Positions 23,739-34,894 of a stretch of 64,000 nt of DNA are shown here, in pieces (the stretch's first letter is position 1; each line of letters opens with the position of its first letter). Where the stretch lies: positions 1 through 64,000 of the forward strand of contig JAFWWC010000022.1 of the NCBI GenBank assembly GCA_017518105.1. The letters are read 5' to 3'. The DNA comes from Selenomonadaceae bacterium (lineage in GTDB: Bacteria; Bacillota; Negativicutes; Selenomonadales; Selenomonadaceae). Position numbers and translations under genes: made by a program. The notes under the pieces are model-generated. The model did no database searches, was not told the origin of the DNA, and saw only the letters and a list, made by a program, of their open reading frames with translations.

Positions 23739-24793
23739 GCAACAAAGTTCACAAAGAAAAGAAGACCGGAAAGAAAATTATCGCGCTGATTGTTGTGTTT
23801 ATCAGCGTGTTTTGTTGTGTATTCTTCGCGGCGCGTGGCAAGTTTATGACGCCGCTGGTTGACGGGGCGGCAATGGCAATCGTCGCGCCCTTCCAGCGAG
23901 CATTCTCTTGGGTTGGCAGTCAGCTTGCGTTCATAAAAGACAGCGTCAAAGAGATTTCTACGCTCCACGAACAAAATAAACAGCTCCGAGAGGAAGTCGA
24001 ATTGCTAAGGGCGCAAAACTTAACGGCGTCGGAATATGCTTCGGAGAATCAGCGACTTAGAAACTTGCTTGGCTATAAGCAGGCGGTAACTCAATTCGAT
24101 TTGGTTGCGGCAAGCGTCATCGGGCGGGAGTCGGCGTCGTGGTCAAGCGTGATTGTCATTAATCGCGGCACCCTAGACGGCGTGGCAAATAATATGGCGG
24201 TCGTCACGGAACTCGGCTTAGTCGGGCACGTCAAAGAGGCGGGCTTGAGCAGTTCAAAAGTTCAGCTACTGATTGACCCGCGTTCGTCAGTCGGGACTTT
24301 GATTCAGCGTCCGGAATCACGGGTTGCGGGTATCGTCGAAGGCGACATTAAAAATCCTAGCCACCCGCGCATGGTCAATATCCCTAAGGATTCAGACGTT
24401 CAAGTTGATGATATGGTCGTTACGTCGGGTTTCGGCGGCGTCTATCCAAAGGGGCTTGTCGTTGGCAAGATTGTCGATATTCACAACGAGGAAGGCGGCT
24501 TGCTCAAATATGGCGTGATTGATACTTCCGTTGACTTCCAAAAGCTTGAGGACGTGGCGATAATCGTTGCCTCGCGTGAAGCCCCGCCCGAACCTTTGCA
24601 ACCCCCGACGCAGACACCTGGCACTGAAACTGACCCTTACGAGACGGCGGAAAGACTTCAACAGGCACAACAGCAAATCCAAGACGCTCAACAGCAGATT
24701 CAAGACGCTCAGCAACAACAACTACAGGAGGCGGGCTACGTTGCCGATGATACGCAACAACCAGAAGACGTTGCCGAGGAGGCGGCGCAATGA
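23735..24793 (+). CDS. mreC: rod-shape-determining protein MreC
   Basis: A 352-residue single-pass membrane protein of the elongasome. It has a membrane helix ([19 protein letters not shown]), a periplasmic coiled coil ([19 protein letters not shown]) and the MreC beta domain ([35 protein letters not shown]). The C-terminal 70 residues are unusual: a Pro/Thr linker and a glutamine-rich repeat with the unit QQQIQDA, absent from most MreC proteins as far as I recall. It overlaps mreB and mreD by ATGA, so the three are translationally coupled. Confidence 0.95.
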   Translation: MSNKVHKEKKTGKKIIALIVVFISVFCCVFFAARGKFMTPLVDGAAMAIVAPFQRAFSWVGSQLAFIKDSVKEISTLHEQNKQLREEVELLRAQNLTASEYASENQRLRNLLGYKQAVTQFDLVAASVIGRESASWSSVIVINRGTLDGVANNMAVVTELGLVGHVKEAGLSSSKVQLLIDPRSSVGTLIQRPESRVAGIVEGDIKNPSHPRMVNIPKDSDVQVDDMVVTSGFGGVYPKGLVVGKIVDIHNEEGGLLKYGVIDTSVDFQKLEDVAIIVASREAPPEPLQPPTQTPGTETDPYETAERLQQAQQQIQDAQQQIQDAQQQQLQEAGYVADDTQQPEDVAEEAAQ

Positions 24794-25284
24794 AAATCAT
24801 CGGGCTTTGGGCAATGGTGCTTATCCTGCTTTACGCCCTGCAGACATCGCTATTGCCTTTTGTGAACTTCGACGGGTTCAGCGCGAACTTGATGCTACTG
24901 CTGACGGTCTCGGTTGCCTTCCTGCGTGGACACGAGAAAGGAGCCTTCTTTGGATTTATGGCGGGGCTTCTGCAGGACGCGACGACGGGCAGTTACTTCG
25001 GCTTAGCGACGTTCAGCTACATGACGATTGGGCTTATTTTCGGCAAATGCTCCGTCAATCTCTTCCGCGAGCAGTCTCTTTTACCAGTAGTAAGCGCAAT
25101 CCCCGCCTTGGCTTTTCACTTCGCGATAATGATAGCTTTTTTGTTTATGTTAGGGCGGCAAATCGACTTGGTACGATTTATGAAGTTCGACTTCTGGCCG
25201 ACGGCTATAATGCAAGTCGTCCTTGCCTACCCCGTGCACAGATTGGTTTTGGCGTTGAATAATTTTTCCAAGCAAAGACGTTAG
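24790..25284 (+). CDS. mreD: rod-shape-determining protein MreD
   Basis: A 164-residue protein with five or six membrane helices, starting LWAMVLILLYALQTSLLPF. LLTVSVAFLRGHEKGAFFGF and AGLLQDATTGSYFGL match the MreD core. It bridges MreC and the RodA-PBP2 synthase complex. It is coupled to mreC by ATGA and lies 11 nt before gatC. Confidence 0.9.
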   Translation: MKIIGLWAMVLILLYALQTSLLPFVNFDGFSANLMLLLTVSVAFLRGHEKGAFFGFMAGLLQDATTGSYFGLATFSYMTIGLIFGKCSVNLFREQSLLPVVSAIPALAFHFAIMIAFLFMLGRQIDLVRFMKFDFWPTAIMQVVLAYPVHRLVLALNNFSKQRR

Positions 25285-25295
25285 GAGGCAGATTT

Positions 25296-25589
25296 ATGAA
25301 GATAAGCGAGCAGGATATTAAAACGGTGGCGAGTTTGTCGCGGCTGAGGATTCGTGAGGCAGAGGCGCAAGACGTTCTCTTTCAGCTCAACAAGATTTTA
25401 AACTACGTCGAGAACCTGCAGGCGATTGACACGACTGACATTGAGCCGACGACTTATGCCTTGCCAATGCAAAACGTCTTCCGGGCTGATGTGGTTAAGC
25501 CGTCGTTGGATAGGGAGCTTGCCCTGTCGACGGCTCCGCTTCAAGAGGACGGCTACTTCAAAGTTCCTAGAGTTTTGGAGCAAGCGTGA
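25296..25589 (+). CDS. gatC: Asp/Glu-tRNA amidotransferase subunit C
   Basis: A 97-residue GatC (VASLSRLRIREAEAQDV, LNKILNYVENLQAIDT, FRADVVKPS), the belt subunit that wraps around GatA and GatB in the enzyme converting Glu-tRNA(Gln) and Asp-tRNA(Asn) to the amide forms. AGGAGG precedes the ATG. An acetolactate decarboxylase gene separates it from gatA, and gatB is not in the window. Confidence 0.93.
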   Translation: MKISEQDIKTVASLSRLRIREAEAQDVLFQLNKILNYVENLQAIDTTDIEPTTYALPMQNVFRADVVKPSLDRELALSTAPLQEDGYFKVPRVLEQA

Positions 25590-25643
25590 CGCTTAACCCA
25601 GCGGTCGCGATTGAATCATTAATGTTTTATGGAGGTTTTTATC

Positions 25644-26471
25644 ATGAAAAAATTTTTAGGCGCAACTCTTTTGGCAGGAATGATGCTTTTCAACACGGCG
25701 GCGGCGGCTCCCGCGCACACCACGCATAACGCGCACAACAAAAACCGCGAGACGATTTATCAAATCGCCCTGCTTCAGTCGTTGGCTATGGGCTACTTCG
25801 ACGGCTCAATCAGCGTTAAGAACTTGAAGAGGCATGGTGACACGGGCATTGGTACCTTTGAAGGTCTCGATGGCGAGATGATTGTTCTTGACGGCGTTGT
25901 TTATCGGGCGAATCGCGACTGCAAGATTAACGTCGTCGATGATAAAGTCCGCGTGCCCTTCTCCAACGTCACGTTCTTTGATAAGGACTTCTCCGTTAAG
26001 CTCCTCGACGTTCACAACAAAGACGCCCTCGAAAAGATTCTTAATGGGCTAGTCGACCAGAACGGACGCAATAGCTTTTACATGGTGAAGATTCCTGCCC
26101 AGTTCAATTCAATTCTTGTCCGTAGCGAGAGCGGGGCGAAGGAACCTTATCCGACTTTGGTCGAGGCTTTGAAGACGCAGAACGAAATCACGCCCAAGAA
26201 CATTAGCGGCACGATGGTCGGCTTGTATTGCCCCGACTTTATGAGCTCGCTTAACTCGACGGGCTGGCACTTCCACTTCATCAGCGACGATAAAAAAATT
26301 GGCGGGCACGTTTTGGAATTGGATTTGAAGAGCGGCGAGGCTCTCTTTGATAAAACTGACGCTTTCAAAATGGACTTGCCGAAGAAGGAAAATTTCCACG
26401 CGCTGAACTTCAAACAAGACATGAAAGAAGATATTCGCAAGGCTGAACAGGACGTTCAAGGGGGCAAATGA
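25644..26471 (+). CDS. secreted alpha-acetolactate decarboxylase
   Basis: A 275-residue protein with a clear signal peptide ([22 protein letters not shown]) followed by an acetolactate decarboxylase domain: [33 protein letters not shown], and the zinc-binding cluster [16 protein letters not shown]. The enzyme turns acetolactate into acetoin. Exported forms are known in Firmicutes (the Brevibacillus brewing enzyme). It lies between gatC and gatA, only one base before the gatA TTG, so it is probably co-transcribed with tRNA amidation genes, an odd position. GGAGG precedes ATG 25644; the frame opens earlier at 25629 but that ATG forms part of the ribosome site. Confidence 0.9.
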   Translation: MKKFLGATLLAGMMLFNTAAAAPAHTTHNAHNKNRETIYQIALLQSLAMGYFDGSISVKNLKRHGDTGIGTFEGLDGEMIVLDGVVYRANRDCKINVVDDKVRVPFSNVTFFDKDFSVKLLDVHNKDALEKILNGLVDQNGRNSFYMVKIPAQFNSILVRSESGAKEPYPTLVEALKTQNEITPKNISGTMVGLYCPDFMSSLNSTGWHFHFISDDKKIGGHVLELDLKSGEALFDKTDAFKMDLPKKENFHALNFKQDMKEDIRKAEQDVQGGK

Positions 26472-26472
26472 T

Positions 26473-27894
26473 TTGGCTTTATACGATAAGACTGCACACG
26501 AACTGCACGAACTCTTGACGGCAAAGAAAATATCTGCGGCGGAACTGACTGCCGACGTTCTTAAGCGCGTCGATGAGGTTGAGGATAAAATCGGCGCGTA
26601 CATAACAATCACCCGCGACAAGGCGGCGGCGGACGCTAAAGCCGTTGACGATAAGATTGCACGCGGCGAAATGATTACTCCGCTTGAAGGCATTCCCTGC
26701 GCGGTCAAGGACAACATCTGCACCAAAGGAATTCGGACAACTTGCGCGTCGAAGATTCTCGAAAACTTTATCCCGCCCTACAACGCGACCGTTTATGACA
26801 AGCTAGCCAGTTCGATTGTGATTGGCAAGGCTAACCTAGACGAATTCGCAATGGGTAGTTCAACGGAGAATTCCGCTTATCACACGACGCACAACCCCCA
26901 CGACTTTGAACGAGTGCCAGGCGGCTCCTCTGGCGGTTCGACGGCGGCGGTTGCGGGCGGAGAGGCTATCTTCTCTTTAGGCTCTGATACGGGCGGTTCA
27001 ATTCGTCAACCTGCTAGCTTTTGTGGCGTCGTAGGATTCAAGCCGACCTATGGCAGGGTTTCACGCTATGGACTGGTCGCCTTTGCCTCGTCGCTCGACC
27101 AAATAGGCCCGATAACCCGTGACGTGACTGACTGCGCCCTTGTCCTAAATGCCATTTGCGGGCATGATGATATGGATTCGACTTCGACAGCCGCGCCCGT
27201 CCCCGACTTCACGAAGAGCTTGCTTGCCGACGTTAAGGGCTTGCGGATTGGCTTGCCTAAGGAATATTTCGTTAAGGGCATTGACCCGGAGATTGAAACC
27301 GCCGTCCGCAACGTCGCTAAGAAGTTTGAACAGCTCGGCGCAGAAATTATCGAACTTAGCTTGCCGCATACCGAATACGCCATCTCGACCTATTATCTTA
27401 TCGCGCCCGCCGAGGCCGCCACGAATCTTGAACGCTATGACGGGGTGAGCTATGGCGCACGTGTCGACGGTGCGGACGTTGTGGAAATGATGACGAATAC
27501 TAGGACGGAGAAATTTGGCGCGGAGGTCAAGCGGCGCATAATGATTGGCAACTACGCCTTGAGCGCGGGCTACTACGACGCCTATTATCTTAAAGCCCTC
27601 AAGGTTCGGACGCTGATTCAAAATGACTTCTTCGACGCCTTCAAAACTGTTGACTTGTGCTTGACGCCGACGACGCCTAATGCCGCGTTCAAAATCGGGG
27701 AAATGACTTCCGACCCGCTCAAGATGTATCTGCAGGATATTTGCACAGTGCCGGTTAATCTGGCGGGCTTGCCAGCAATCTCCGTTCCCTGTGGCGTTAA
27801 TCGTCAAGGACTGCCGCTTGCCTTCCAATTAATCGGTAAAGCCCTCGACGAGGCAACGATACTTCGGGCGGCGTTCGCCTATGAAAGCTTGTAA
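26473..27894 (+). CDS. gatA: Asp/Glu-tRNA amidotransferase subunit A
   Basis: A 473-residue amidase-signature enzyme that releases ammonia from glutamine for tRNA-dependent amidation. The catalytic Lys79 (PCAVKDN), the cis-Ser loop GGSSGGS and the nucleophile Ser in [12 protein letters not shown] are intact. Length is normal. The start is a TTG with GGGGG upstream, one base after the decarboxylase stop. gatB, usually next, is absent here; trigger factor follows instead. The GatB subunit must be encoded elsewhere. Confidence 0.95.
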   Translation: MALYDKTAHELHELLTAKKISAAELTADVLKRVDEVEDKIGAYITITRDKAAADAKAVDDKIARGEMITPLEGIPCAVKDNICTKGIRTTCASKILENFIPPYNATVYDKLASSIVIGKANLDEFAMGSSTENSAYHTTHNPHDFERVPGGSSGGSTAAVAGGEAIFSLGSDTGGSIRQPASFCGVVGFKPTYGRVSRYGLVAFASSLDQIGPITRDVTDCALVLNAICGHDDMDSTSTAAPVPDFTKSLLADVKGLRIGLPKEYFVKGIDPEIETAVRNVAKKFEQLGAEIIELSLPHTEYAISTYYLIAPAEAATNLERYDGVSYGARVDGADVVEMMTNTRTEKFGAEVKRRIMIGNYALSAGYYDAYYLKALKVRTLIQNDFFDAFKTVDLCLTPTTPNAAFKIGEMTSDPLKMYLQDICTVPVNLAGLPAISVPCGVNRQGLPLAFQLIGKALDEATILRAAFAYESL

Positions 27895-27953
27895 TTTTTC
27901 CGACGCTGTGATAACATACGCGCTGTTGTATAAAGAAATGGGAGGTTAAAAAT

Positions 27954-29366
27954 TTGAAACTCACTCAGAAGAAGATAGACGATTACCAGCTTGAGATGAC
28001 AGTTGAGGTCGAGGCGGCGGAGTTCTCCAAGACGATTAAGCAGGCGACAAAAAAGCTCGGCGAGCGAATAGTCGTTCCAGGTTTCCGCAAAGGCAAAATT
28101 CCAGCGAAGGTCATTGAAGCGCACATCGGCAAGGAAGCGATTATCAACGAGGCAAGCAATACGCTCATTCAGAATTCGACGCACGAGGCTCTCGGCAGAC
28201 TGAACTTAAGACCCGTCACAGACCCAAAAGCAGACATCATCACGAACGAAGAGGGCAAGGATTTTGTCTTCACGCTGACCTTTACGCCGTATCCTCAAGT
28301 CAAGCTCGGCGAATATAAAAATCTTGAGGTGGAAAAGGTCGTTGAACCCGTCACTGATGAGGACGTTGATAAACAAATCGAAGCCATGCGCAATCATCAC
28401 GCAAATCTAATCGATGCGGCGGAGGGCGACGCGATTGTTGACGGCGACTTCATAACGCTTGACTACACGGGCACGATTGACGGCGAGAAGTTCGCGGGCG
28501 GCGAGGCTAAGGACGCTCCGCTTGACATTGGGTCGCATAAATTTATCGGCGACTTCGAGGAACAACTAATCGGCGCGAAGGTCGGCGAAGAACGCACAGT
28601 TAAAGTTACGTTCCCTGACGATTATCACGCCAAAAACCTTGCGGGCAAAGAGGCGGAGTTCGCTTGCAAGATTAACAGCATCAAGCACAAGGAACTTCCC
28701 GAACTCAACGACGAGTTTGTTAAGAAGATTACCACGTTCCAGACGGTTGACGAGTACAAGGCGAGCATTCGCAAGAGCATGGAGGCAAACGCCGAACGCC
28801 GCGCCGTCGAAGCTCAGCAGCAGGCGGTTATCGATAAAGCCGTTGCCAATATGGAAGTCGACTTGCCGCCCGTCATGATTGAAAATCGTATCGCGCAGAT
28901 AATCAACGAACTCGACGCACAGCTCAAGACGCAGGGCATGGACATTCAAAAGTACATGGCGTTTTCGGGCATGGATATGGACAAGCTACGCGAGAATTAT
29001 GGCGAGCAGGCAAAAAAGGATGTCTTAACGGAAATCATGCTTGAGCGGGTGGCGGCTACAGAGAAAATCAGCGTGTCCGAGGACGATATAAACATGGAAG
29101 TCGGAATGCTTTCGCAGATGTATAAGACGCCAGCCAAACAGCTCGTTAAGTACTTAAGAGACAACGGACAATTTGAAGCGTTGCTTGCTAACATTCTCCG
29201 CCGCAAGACCATGAGATTTATAATCGCGAACATGGCGGGCGCAAAGCTCAATGACCTAGCGGAGGACTTCAAAGGGCTTGAGGCTACTGTAGAAAAGGAC
29301 GACGCGGAAGAAGAATTAGCAAAGAAAGATTCGGTTCAAGAGACCACCGAGACTAAAGAGAACTAA
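27954..29366 (+). CDS. tig: trigger factor
   Basis: A 470-residue ribosome-bound chaperone and peptidyl-prolyl isomerase. The ribosome-binding tail has VPGFRKGKIPAKVIE (the GFRxGxxP signature), the middle FKBP domain is GDFITLDYTGTIDGEKF to IGDFEEQLIGAKVGEE, and a helical C-domain follows, with a Lys/Glu-rich tail. TTG start, GGGAGG upstream. It is ended by a terminator at 29375-29405 and precedes clpP, a common firmicute order. Confidence 0.96.
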   Translation: MKLTQKKIDDYQLEMTVEVEAAEFSKTIKQATKKLGERIVVPGFRKGKIPAKVIEAHIGKEAIINEASNTLIQNSTHEALGRLNLRPVTDPKADIITNEEGKDFVFTLTFTPYPQVKLGEYKNLEVEKVVEPVTDEDVDKQIEAMRNHHANLIDAAEGDAIVDGDFITLDYTGTIDGEKFAGGEAKDAPLDIGSHKFIGDFEEQLIGAKVGEERTVKVTFPDDYHAKNLAGKEAEFACKINSIKHKELPELNDEFVKKITTFQTVDEYKASIRKSMEANAERRAVEAQQQAVIDKAVANMEVDLPPVMIENRIAQIINELDAQLKTQGMDIQKYMAFSGMDMDKLRENYGEQAKKDVLTEIMLERVAATEKISVSEDDINMEVGMLSQMYKTPAKQLVKYLRDNGQFEALLANILRRKTMRFIIANMAGAKLNDLAEDFKGLEATVEKDDAEEELAKKDSVQETTETKEN

Positions 29367-29374
29367 AAAATTTT

Positions 29375-29405
29375 AAAGGGCGTAGCAAAGGAGACGCCCT
29401 TTTTT
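29375..29405 (+). terminator. rho-independent terminator after tig
   Basis: AAAGGGCGT pairs with ACGCCCTTT, followed by T. Confidence 0.8.
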
Positions 29406-29429
29406 AAAAATCATTTGGAGTTGAAGAAT

Positions 29430-30032
29430 ATGTCTTACTATGTGCCGATGGTTATCGAGAAGACGAGCTACGGCGAGCGAGCCTACGATATTTATTCCCG
29501 ACTGTTAAAGGATAGGATAGTTTTCCTCGGCGGCCCGATAACGGATGACGTTGCCAATTCAGTCGTCGCGCAGTTGCTCTTCCTTGAGAGCGAAGACCCC
29601 GATAAAGATATTCACCTTTACATAAACAGCCCCGGCGGCGTCGTCACGGCAGGTCTTGCGATTTACGATACAATGCAGTATATTAAGCCCGACGTATCAA
29701 CGATTTGTATCGGGCAGGCGTCGAGCATGGGCAGTTTACTTTTGACGGCGGGCGAAAAGGGAAAACGTTTTGCACTGCCGCTAGCGAGGATTATGATTCA
29801 TCAGCCGCTGGGCGGAGCAAGCGGTCAGTCAACAGATATTCAGATTCACGCCAAGGAAATTCTGAGGTTGCGAGAGGTTGGAAATGATATTCTCTGTCGT
29901 CATACGGGGCAGCCTAGGGAAAAAGTCATGGCGGATACTGAACGAGATAACTTCATGACTGCTGAGGAGGCTAAAGCTTATGGCTTGATTGATGAGGTTA
30001 TCAGCCGCCCGCCGAAGGATAATGCGGAGTAA
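29430..30032 (+). CDS. clpP: ATP-dependent Clp protease proteolytic subunit
   Basis: A 200-residue serine protease that forms the two-ring chamber docking ClpX. Catalytic Ser99 lies in GQASSMGS, His124 in MIHQP, and Asp in TERDNF. YINSPGG forms the oxyanion strand. The ATG at 29430 ([10 protein letters not shown]) is chosen over a TTG at 29415 because GGAG lies nine bases upstream of it. clpX follows after 20 nt. Confidence 0.96.
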   Translation: MSYYVPMVIEKTSYGERAYDIYSRLLKDRIVFLGGPITDDVANSVVAQLLFLESEDPDKDIHLYINSPGGVVTAGLAIYDTMQYIKPDVSTICIGQASSMGSLLLTAGEKGKRFALPLARIMIHQPLGGASGQSTDIQIHAKEILRLREVGNDILCRHTGQPREKVMADTERDNFMTAEEAKAYGLIDEVISRPPKDNAE

Positions 30033-30052
30033 ATCGGATTGAAGGTGAGAGC

Positions 30053-31318
30053 GTGTTGAAATTCGGAAAGGATCGCGACGAGCTGAAGTGTTCCTTCTGC
30101 GGCAAATCCGAACACCTCGTGAGGAAATTAATCGCGGGCAAGGGCGTCTACATTTGCGATAGTTGCATTGAACTTTGCAACGAGATTTTACGAAATGACA
30201 TGGACGACGAGGACGAATACATTGTCGGAACGGACAAGTTACCCAAGCCCAAAGAGATTTGCGCACAGCTCGACGAATACGTTATCGGGCAAGCGGAGGC
30301 GAAGAAGACACTTTCCGTCGCCGTGTACAATCACTATAAACGAATCGGGCAAGTCAAAGGCGGCAAAGAAGATGTCGAGTTGCAGAAGTCAAATATCCTG
30401 ATGATTGGTCCGACGGGTTGCGGCAAAACTCTTTTGGCTCAGACAATGGCAAAAATACTGAACGTGCCGATTGCCCTTGTCGATGCAAATTCATTGACAG
30501 AGGCGGGCTACGTCGGCGAGGATACCGAAGACGTTTTGTTAGCTCTGATTCAAGCGGCGAACGGCGACATAGTAAAGGCGGAGCGCGGCATAATTTACAT
30601 AGATGAGGTTGATAAAATAGCCCGCAAGCCCGGCATGTATCGCGACATATCGGGCGAAGGTGTTCAACAGGCTCTTTTGAAAATTTTGGAGGGGACTCGC
30701 GTCAACGTTCCAATCCAAGGCAACAAGCGCAATACTCAAGCTCCGCCGGAAATGGTCGCCTTCAACACGAAAAATATTTTGTTTATCTGCGGCGGCGCGT
30801 TCAATGACCTAGACCAAATCATCGAGAAACGCACGCGGGGCAGTCAAGTCGGTTTCGGGGCGGCGGTCGAGTCAAAGGACGAAAAAGATATTGGCAAGAC
30901 GTTAAAGGACGTTCAGCCCGATGACTTGATTAACGGCGGACTGATTCCAGAATTCGTAGGACGCCTGCCGATAATCGTCACACTCGACGCACTGAACGAG
31001 GACGCATTAGTTGACATAATGACGAAGCCTAAAAACGCCTTGATTAAGCAGTATCAAAAACTGATGCAAATGGACGGCGCAAAGCTCACCTTCGAGGACG
31101 AGGCATTAAGGCTTATTGCTAAGGAGGCAATCCAACGCAAGACGGGCGCAAGGGGTCTTCGGTCAATCCTAGAACGGATAATGCGCAACGTGATGTTCGA
31201 GGTGCCAAGCGTCGGAGCCAGTACAATTTGCACAGTCACTAAGGAGGATGTCTTATTCAATCAAGAGCCAAAGCTAAGGGCGAACACCAAGAGGATAAGG
31301 AAAACGGCTAACGGATGA
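30053..31318 (+). CDS. clpX: ATP-dependent Clp protease ATPase subunit
   Basis: A 421-residue AAA+ unfoldase that feeds substrates into ClpP. The N-terminal zinc domain (CSFCGK and CDSCIELC), Walker A GPTGCGKT (119-126), Walker [10 protein letters not shown], the IGF-type loop region and sensor-2 [11 protein letters not shown] are intact. GTG start with AAGGTGAG upstream. It is co-transcribed with clpP and ends at the terminator at 31329-31367. Confidence 0.96.
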   Translation: MLKFGKDRDELKCSFCGKSEHLVRKLIAGKGVYICDSCIELCNEILRNDMDDEDEYIVGTDKLPKPKEICAQLDEYVIGQAEAKKTLSVAVYNHYKRIGQVKGGKEDVELQKSNILMIGPTGCGKTLLAQTMAKILNVPIALVDANSLTEAGYVGEDTEDVLLALIQAANGDIVKAERGIIYIDEVDKIARKPGMYRDISGEGVQQALLKILEGTRVNVPIQGNKRNTQAPPEMVAFNTKNILFICGGAFNDLDQIIEKRTRGSQVGFGAAVESKDEKDIGKTLKDVQPDDLINGGLIPEFVGRLPIIVTLDALNEDALVDIMTKPKNALIKQYQKLMQMDGAKLTFEDEALRLIAKEAIQRKTGARGLRSILERIMRNVMFEVPSVGASTICTVTKEDVLFNQEPKLRANTKRIRKTANG

Positions 31319-31328
31319 ATTTAGGGAG

Positions 31329-31367
31329 CGGGGCGAACGAGCTTAAAAATCTTGCCCCGTTTTTTTT
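31329..31367 (+). terminator. rho-independent terminator after clpX
   Basis: CGGGGC pairs with GCCCCG across a 19-base loop, followed by eight T. Confidence 0.7.
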
Positions 31368-31387
31368 ACCAAAGGAGGGGAAATCGC

Positions 31388-33706
31388 ATGGCTGAAAAAG
31401 TTACTTTACCTCTCGTGCCGCTGAGGGGTATCGTCGTCTTTCCGAATATGATAATGCATTTGGACGTTGGGCGCGAAAGTTCGGTCAATGCACTTGAGGC
31501 GGCAATGGTTACTAATCGGCGAGTTTTCTTGACGGCGCAAATCGACACGGACACCGAAGACCCCGAAGAGGAAGACCTTTACGAGGTGGGAACAATTTCG
31601 GAGATTCGCCAGATAGTCAAGCTACCCGACGGCAATGTCCGTGTGCTAGTCGAGGGCGTCAATCGCGGCGTCATGCTGAAGTATCGTAACTCGGATAAGG
31701 GTAGCTATGATGAAGTTGAAGTCGAAGTTCACGAGGACGAGTGGAAGGAAGACTTAGAGACGGAAGCCCTTGTCCGGGGCGTCGTGCATCAGTTCGAGGA
31801 GTGGGTTAAGCTAAGCAAGCGCATTCCGTCAGAAACGTTCGTAGCCGTGACGATTCTTGAGGACTTCGGGCGGCTGGCTGATTTAATCGCAAGCCATCTA
31901 AACTTGAAGCTTGACACTAAGCAAGAGATTCTAGGGGCTTTGGACGTGACGAAACGCCTTGAAAAGCTTTACACAATCCTGGCGCATGAGCTTGAGGTTT
32001 TGCAAATGGAGTCGCAGATAAGCAAACGCGTCCGCAACCAGATGGAAAAGATTCAGAAGGATCATTACCTGCGCGAACAAATCAAAGCGATTCACAAGGA
32101 GCTTGGCGAGGAAGAAGACACTGCCGAGGAGGCGTCAGAATATCGCAAGAAACTTTCGGAGGGCGATTATCCCGATGAGGTTAAATCGATTGTCGAGAAG
32201 GAACTCAAGCGGCTGGAAAAGATTCCGTCGATGTCGTCGGAGGGCAACGTTATCCGAACGTATATCGAGTGGCTGTTGGATTTGCCGTGGCGAGTTTCGA
32301 CCGAAGACGCAATGGACATAACCGAGGCGGCAAAAGTCCTCGACGCAGACCATTACGGGCTTGAGAAGGTCAAGGAGCGTATCTTAGACTTCTTAGCGGT
32401 TAAGGCGTTGACCAAAGACAAGCCCGCGCCGATTCTGTGCTTAGTGGGGCCTCCTGGCGTGGGCAAAACTTCTTTAGCGTCGTCAGTGGCAAAAGCAATG
32501 GGCAGAAAGTTTATCCGTGCTAGTTTGGGCGGCATACGTGACGAGGCGGAAATTCGCGGGCATAGGCGGACTTACGTCGGGGCATTGCCGGGAAGAATCA
32601 TTCAGGGCTTAAAAAAGGCTGGCGCAAATAATCCAGTATTCCTGCTCGATGAGATTGACAAGCTCGGCAAGGACGGTTACGCGGGCGACCCTTCGGCGGC
32701 ATTGCTTGAGGTACTCGACCCTGCGCAAAATAATTCGTTTTCAGACCACTACATTGACACGCCGTTTGACCTGTCGAAAGTTCTTTGGATAGTCACGGCG
32801 AACAACCTAAGCACGATACCCAAGCCCCTACGCGACCGCATGGAAGTTATCACGTTGTCGAGTTATACGGAACAAGAGAAGTTAGAAATTGCCCGCCGCT
32901 ATCTAACCAAACGCCAGAAGGAAGAGAACGGGCTTAAGGGCGGCGATGTCGTCTTTGCTAAGGGCGTCTTGCAGGAGATTATCGCCGAGTATACGCGGGA
33001 ATCGGGCGTTCGTGAGCTTGAACGGATTATCGGGCGTGCGTGTCGTAAGGCGGCAAGAAAAATCGTTGAAGGTCATGAGGGCGTTGTCTACATCACGAAA
33101 AAGAATTTGCGCGACTTCCTTGGGCGTCCGAAATTCTTGCAGACGCGAGCCGAGAAGCAACCGCAAATCGGAGTATCAACGGGCATGGCGTGGACGGAGG
33201 TTGGCGGCGACATTCTCCCGACTGAAGCAATCGTCCTCAAAGGCAACGGCAAACTTCTGTTGACGGGCAAACTCGGCGAAGTGATGCAGGAGTCCGCGCA
33301 AGCAGGATTAACTTACATTCGCAGCCGTAGCGACATGATGAAACTTGCGGACGACTTCTACGAGAAAAATGATATTCATGTCCACGTTCCCGAAGGCTCA
33401 GTTCCAAAGGACGGACCGAGCGCGGGCATCACGATGGCGACGGCGATGATTTCTGCCTTGACCAAAAAGAAAGTCCGTAGCGATGTTGCGATGACTGGTG
33501 AGATTACTCTCCGCGGAAATGTCTTGCCGATAGGCGGGCTTAAGGAAAAAGTTCTGGCGGCGTATCGAGAGGGAATGCATACGATAATCCTGCCGAAGGA
33601 GAACGCCCCCGACATTGAAGACATACCCGAAAGCGTCCGCGATAAGTTGGAGTTCGTGCCCGTCGAGAACATGGACGAAGTTTTAAAGACGGCGTTGATT
33701 CAATGA
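31388..33706 (+). CDS. lon: ATP-dependent protease Lon
   Basis: A 772-residue LonA protease. The N-terminal substrate domain opens [15 protein letters not shown], Walker A is GPPGVGKT, Walker [10 protein letters not shown], and the catalytic Ser-Lys dyad lies in [12 protein letters not shown] and [11 protein letters not shown]. It removes damaged and regulatory proteins. ATG 31388 is preferred (AAAGGAGG just upstream) over an earlier in-frame codon inside the preceding terminator. It follows clpPX and precedes engB, the common Bacillus-like order. Confidence 0.96.
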   Translation: MAEKVTLPLVPLRGIVVFPNMIMHLDVGRESSVNALEAAMVTNRRVFLTAQIDTDTEDPEEEDLYEVGTISEIRQIVKLPDGNVRVLVEGVNRGVMLKYRNSDKGSYDEVEVEVHEDEWKEDLETEALVRGVVHQFEEWVKLSKRIPSETFVAVTILEDFGRLADLIASHLNLKLDTKQEILGALDVTKRLEKLYTILAHELEVLQMESQISKRVRNQMEKIQKDHYLREQIKAIHKELGEEEDTAEEASEYRKKLSEGDYPDEVKSIVEKELKRLEKIPSMSSEGNVIRTYIEWLLDLPWRVSTEDAMDITEAAKVLDADHYGLEKVKERILDFLAVKALTKDKPAPILCLVGPPGVGKTSLASSVAKAMGRKFIRASLGGIRDEAEIRGHRRTYVGALPGRIIQGLKKAGANNPVFLLDEIDKLGKDGYAGDPSAALLEVLDPAQNNSFSDHYIDTPFDLSKVLWIVTANNLSTIPKPLRDRMEVITLSSYTEQEKLEIARRYLTKRQKEENGLKGGDVVFAKGVLQEIIAEYTRESGVRELERIIGRACRKAARKIVEGHEGVVYITKKNLRDFLGRPKFLQTRAEKQPQIGVSTGMAWTEVGGDILPTEAIVLKGNGKLLLTGKLGEVMQESAQAGLTYIRSRSDMMKLADDFYEKNDIHVHVPEGSVPKDGPSAGITMATAMISALTKKKVRSDVAMTGEITLRGNVLPIGGLKEKVLAAYREGMHTIILPKENAPDIEDIPESVRDKLEFVPVENMDEVLKTALIQ

Positions 33707-33714
33707 AACTTTCT

Positions 33715-33744
33715 TGAGCTTCCTGCGGGAGGCTCATTTTTTTT
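33715..33744 (+). terminator. rho-independent terminator after lon
   Basis: TGAGCTTCC pairs with GGAGGCTCA across TGCG, then eight T. Confidence 0.85.
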
Positions 33745-33756
33745 GGAGGCGATAAC

Positions 33757-34371
33757 ATGGAAGAGATTACGATTGTCAAAAGCGAATACGTGACCTCGGC
33801 GGTGAGTCGTGCGACTTGCCCCGAAGAACTTTTGCCAGAGATTGTCTTTGTCGGTCGGTCGAACGTCGGCAAGTCATCGCTGATTAATTCTTTGACGAAC
33901 AGGAAAGCATTGGCTCGCACGTCGGGGACGCCCGGCAAGACGCAGACGATAAATTTTTTCCGCGTGGAGCTTAAAGCAGACGACACCCGCCGCGCATTTT
34001 ATCTGGTCGACTTGCCCGGCTACGGCTACGCGAAGACTTCAAAGACCAATCGTAAGCTTTGGGCGAAGTTCATTGACGAATACCTTTCGAGCCGCCGCGA
34101 TATAAAATTTGTCTGCCAACTGGTCGACATGCGTCACCCGCCTATGGAGTCCGACTTGAAGTCTTTCGCAAACCTCGTTGAAAAAAATTTGCCCGTGCTA
34201 ATCGTCGCCACCAAGTCAGATAAGCTCGGCAAGACGCAGCGTCAAAAACATCTCGACGCAATCCAAAAAGCCTTTGACATAGACGCGGAATCAATCTTGC
34301 CTTACTCTTCCGTTAAAAATGAAGGGCGTTCAGCATTGCTTGACGTTATCGCAAAGTCTTTGATAGAATAG
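33757..34371 (+). CDS. engB: ribosome-biogenesis GTPase EngB/YsxC
   Basis: A 204-residue TrmE-Era-like GTPase used in assembling the 50S subunit. G1 GRSNVGKSS, G2 region TPGKTQTINFF, G3 DLPGYGYA, G4 TKSDK and G5-like YSSVK are present. Length is normal. GGAGG precedes the ATG. It lies directly after the lon terminator. Confidence 0.95.
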   Translation: MEEITIVKSEYVTSAVSRATCPEELLPEIVFVGRSNVGKSSLINSLTNRKALARTSGTPGKTQTINFFRVELKADDTRRAFYLVDLPGYGYAKTSKTNRKLWAKFIDEYLSSRRDIKFVCQLVDMRHPPMESDLKSFANLVEKNLPVLIVATKSDKLGKTQRQKHLDAIQKAFDIDAESILPYSSVKNEGRSALLDVIAKSLIE

Positions 34372-34384
34372 CTCAAACAAAATG

Positions 34385-34408
34385 CGCCGTTGAGCGTGTG
34401 AACGGTGC
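34385..34408 (+). promoter_or_regulatory. hairpin in the leader of ahbA
   Basis: GCGCCGTT pairs with AACGGTGC (8 bp, one G-T) across nine bases, 15 nt before the ahbA ATG and with no T-run. It may be a weak end for engB or a control element for ahbA translation; nothing decides which. Confidence 0.4.
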
Positions 34409-34423
34409 AAGGGAGAGATTGAT

Positions 34424-34882
34424 ATGACGAGGCTTTCAACATTCGATAAGGCTCTGTTGAATCTCTTGCAGGGCGACATCCCGATTTGTTCTCACCCGTT
34501 CGCGGAAATGGCAAGCCGCCTCGGCACGGACGAAGACACGGTTCTTAATCGGCTCCGTGAGCTGAAAGCGGCGGGGTTTCTAAGACGTATAGGGACGTTC
34601 TTTGATTCAAATCGTCTGGGGTATCATGGAACACTTGTTGCCCTGAAGGTCAAGCCGTCGGCAATCTGCGAGGTGGCGGAGGCAGTTAATCGTTATCCGG
34701 GGGCGACGCACAATTACGAACGCGAAGGGGCTTATAATCTGTGGTTCACCCTGCTGACGCCGAATGCCGAATATGAATCAAACGTGCTGGCGGAGATACG
34801 GTCGCTTAACGGCGTGGAGGATATGCTTCGGCTCAAGGCTAACAAGAGATATAAAATCAATGTGCAGTTCAAACTTCAATGA
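34424..34882 (+). CDS. ahbA: siroheme decarboxylase subunit alpha
   Basis: A 152-residue Lrp/AsnC-like protein of the AhbA/NirDLGH group, with an N-terminal helix-turn-helix (FAEMASRLGTDEDTVLNRLREL) and an AsnC-type ligand domain (GATHNYEREGAYNLWFTLL). With AhbB it removes two acetate carboxylates from siroheme to give didecarboxysiroheme, in the alternative haem pathway or toward haem d1. The paired AhbB downstream (12 nt gap) favours this over a transcription factor. GGGAGAG precedes the ATG. Confidence 0.8.
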   Translation: MTRLSTFDKALLNLLQGDIPICSHPFAEMASRLGTDEDTVLNRLRELKAAGFLRRIGTFFDSNRLGYHGTLVALKVKPSAICEVAEAVNRYPGATHNYEREGAYNLWFTLLTPNAEYESNVLAEIRSLNGVEDMLRLKANKRYKINVQFKLQ

Positions 34883-34894
34883 CGCGGAGGGAAG

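Noticed and set aside
26109..27828. Long minus-strand open frames opposite gatA and acetolactate decarboxylase
   Set aside because: Codon bias of the real genes keeps the opposite strand open; no start signals or recognisable products.
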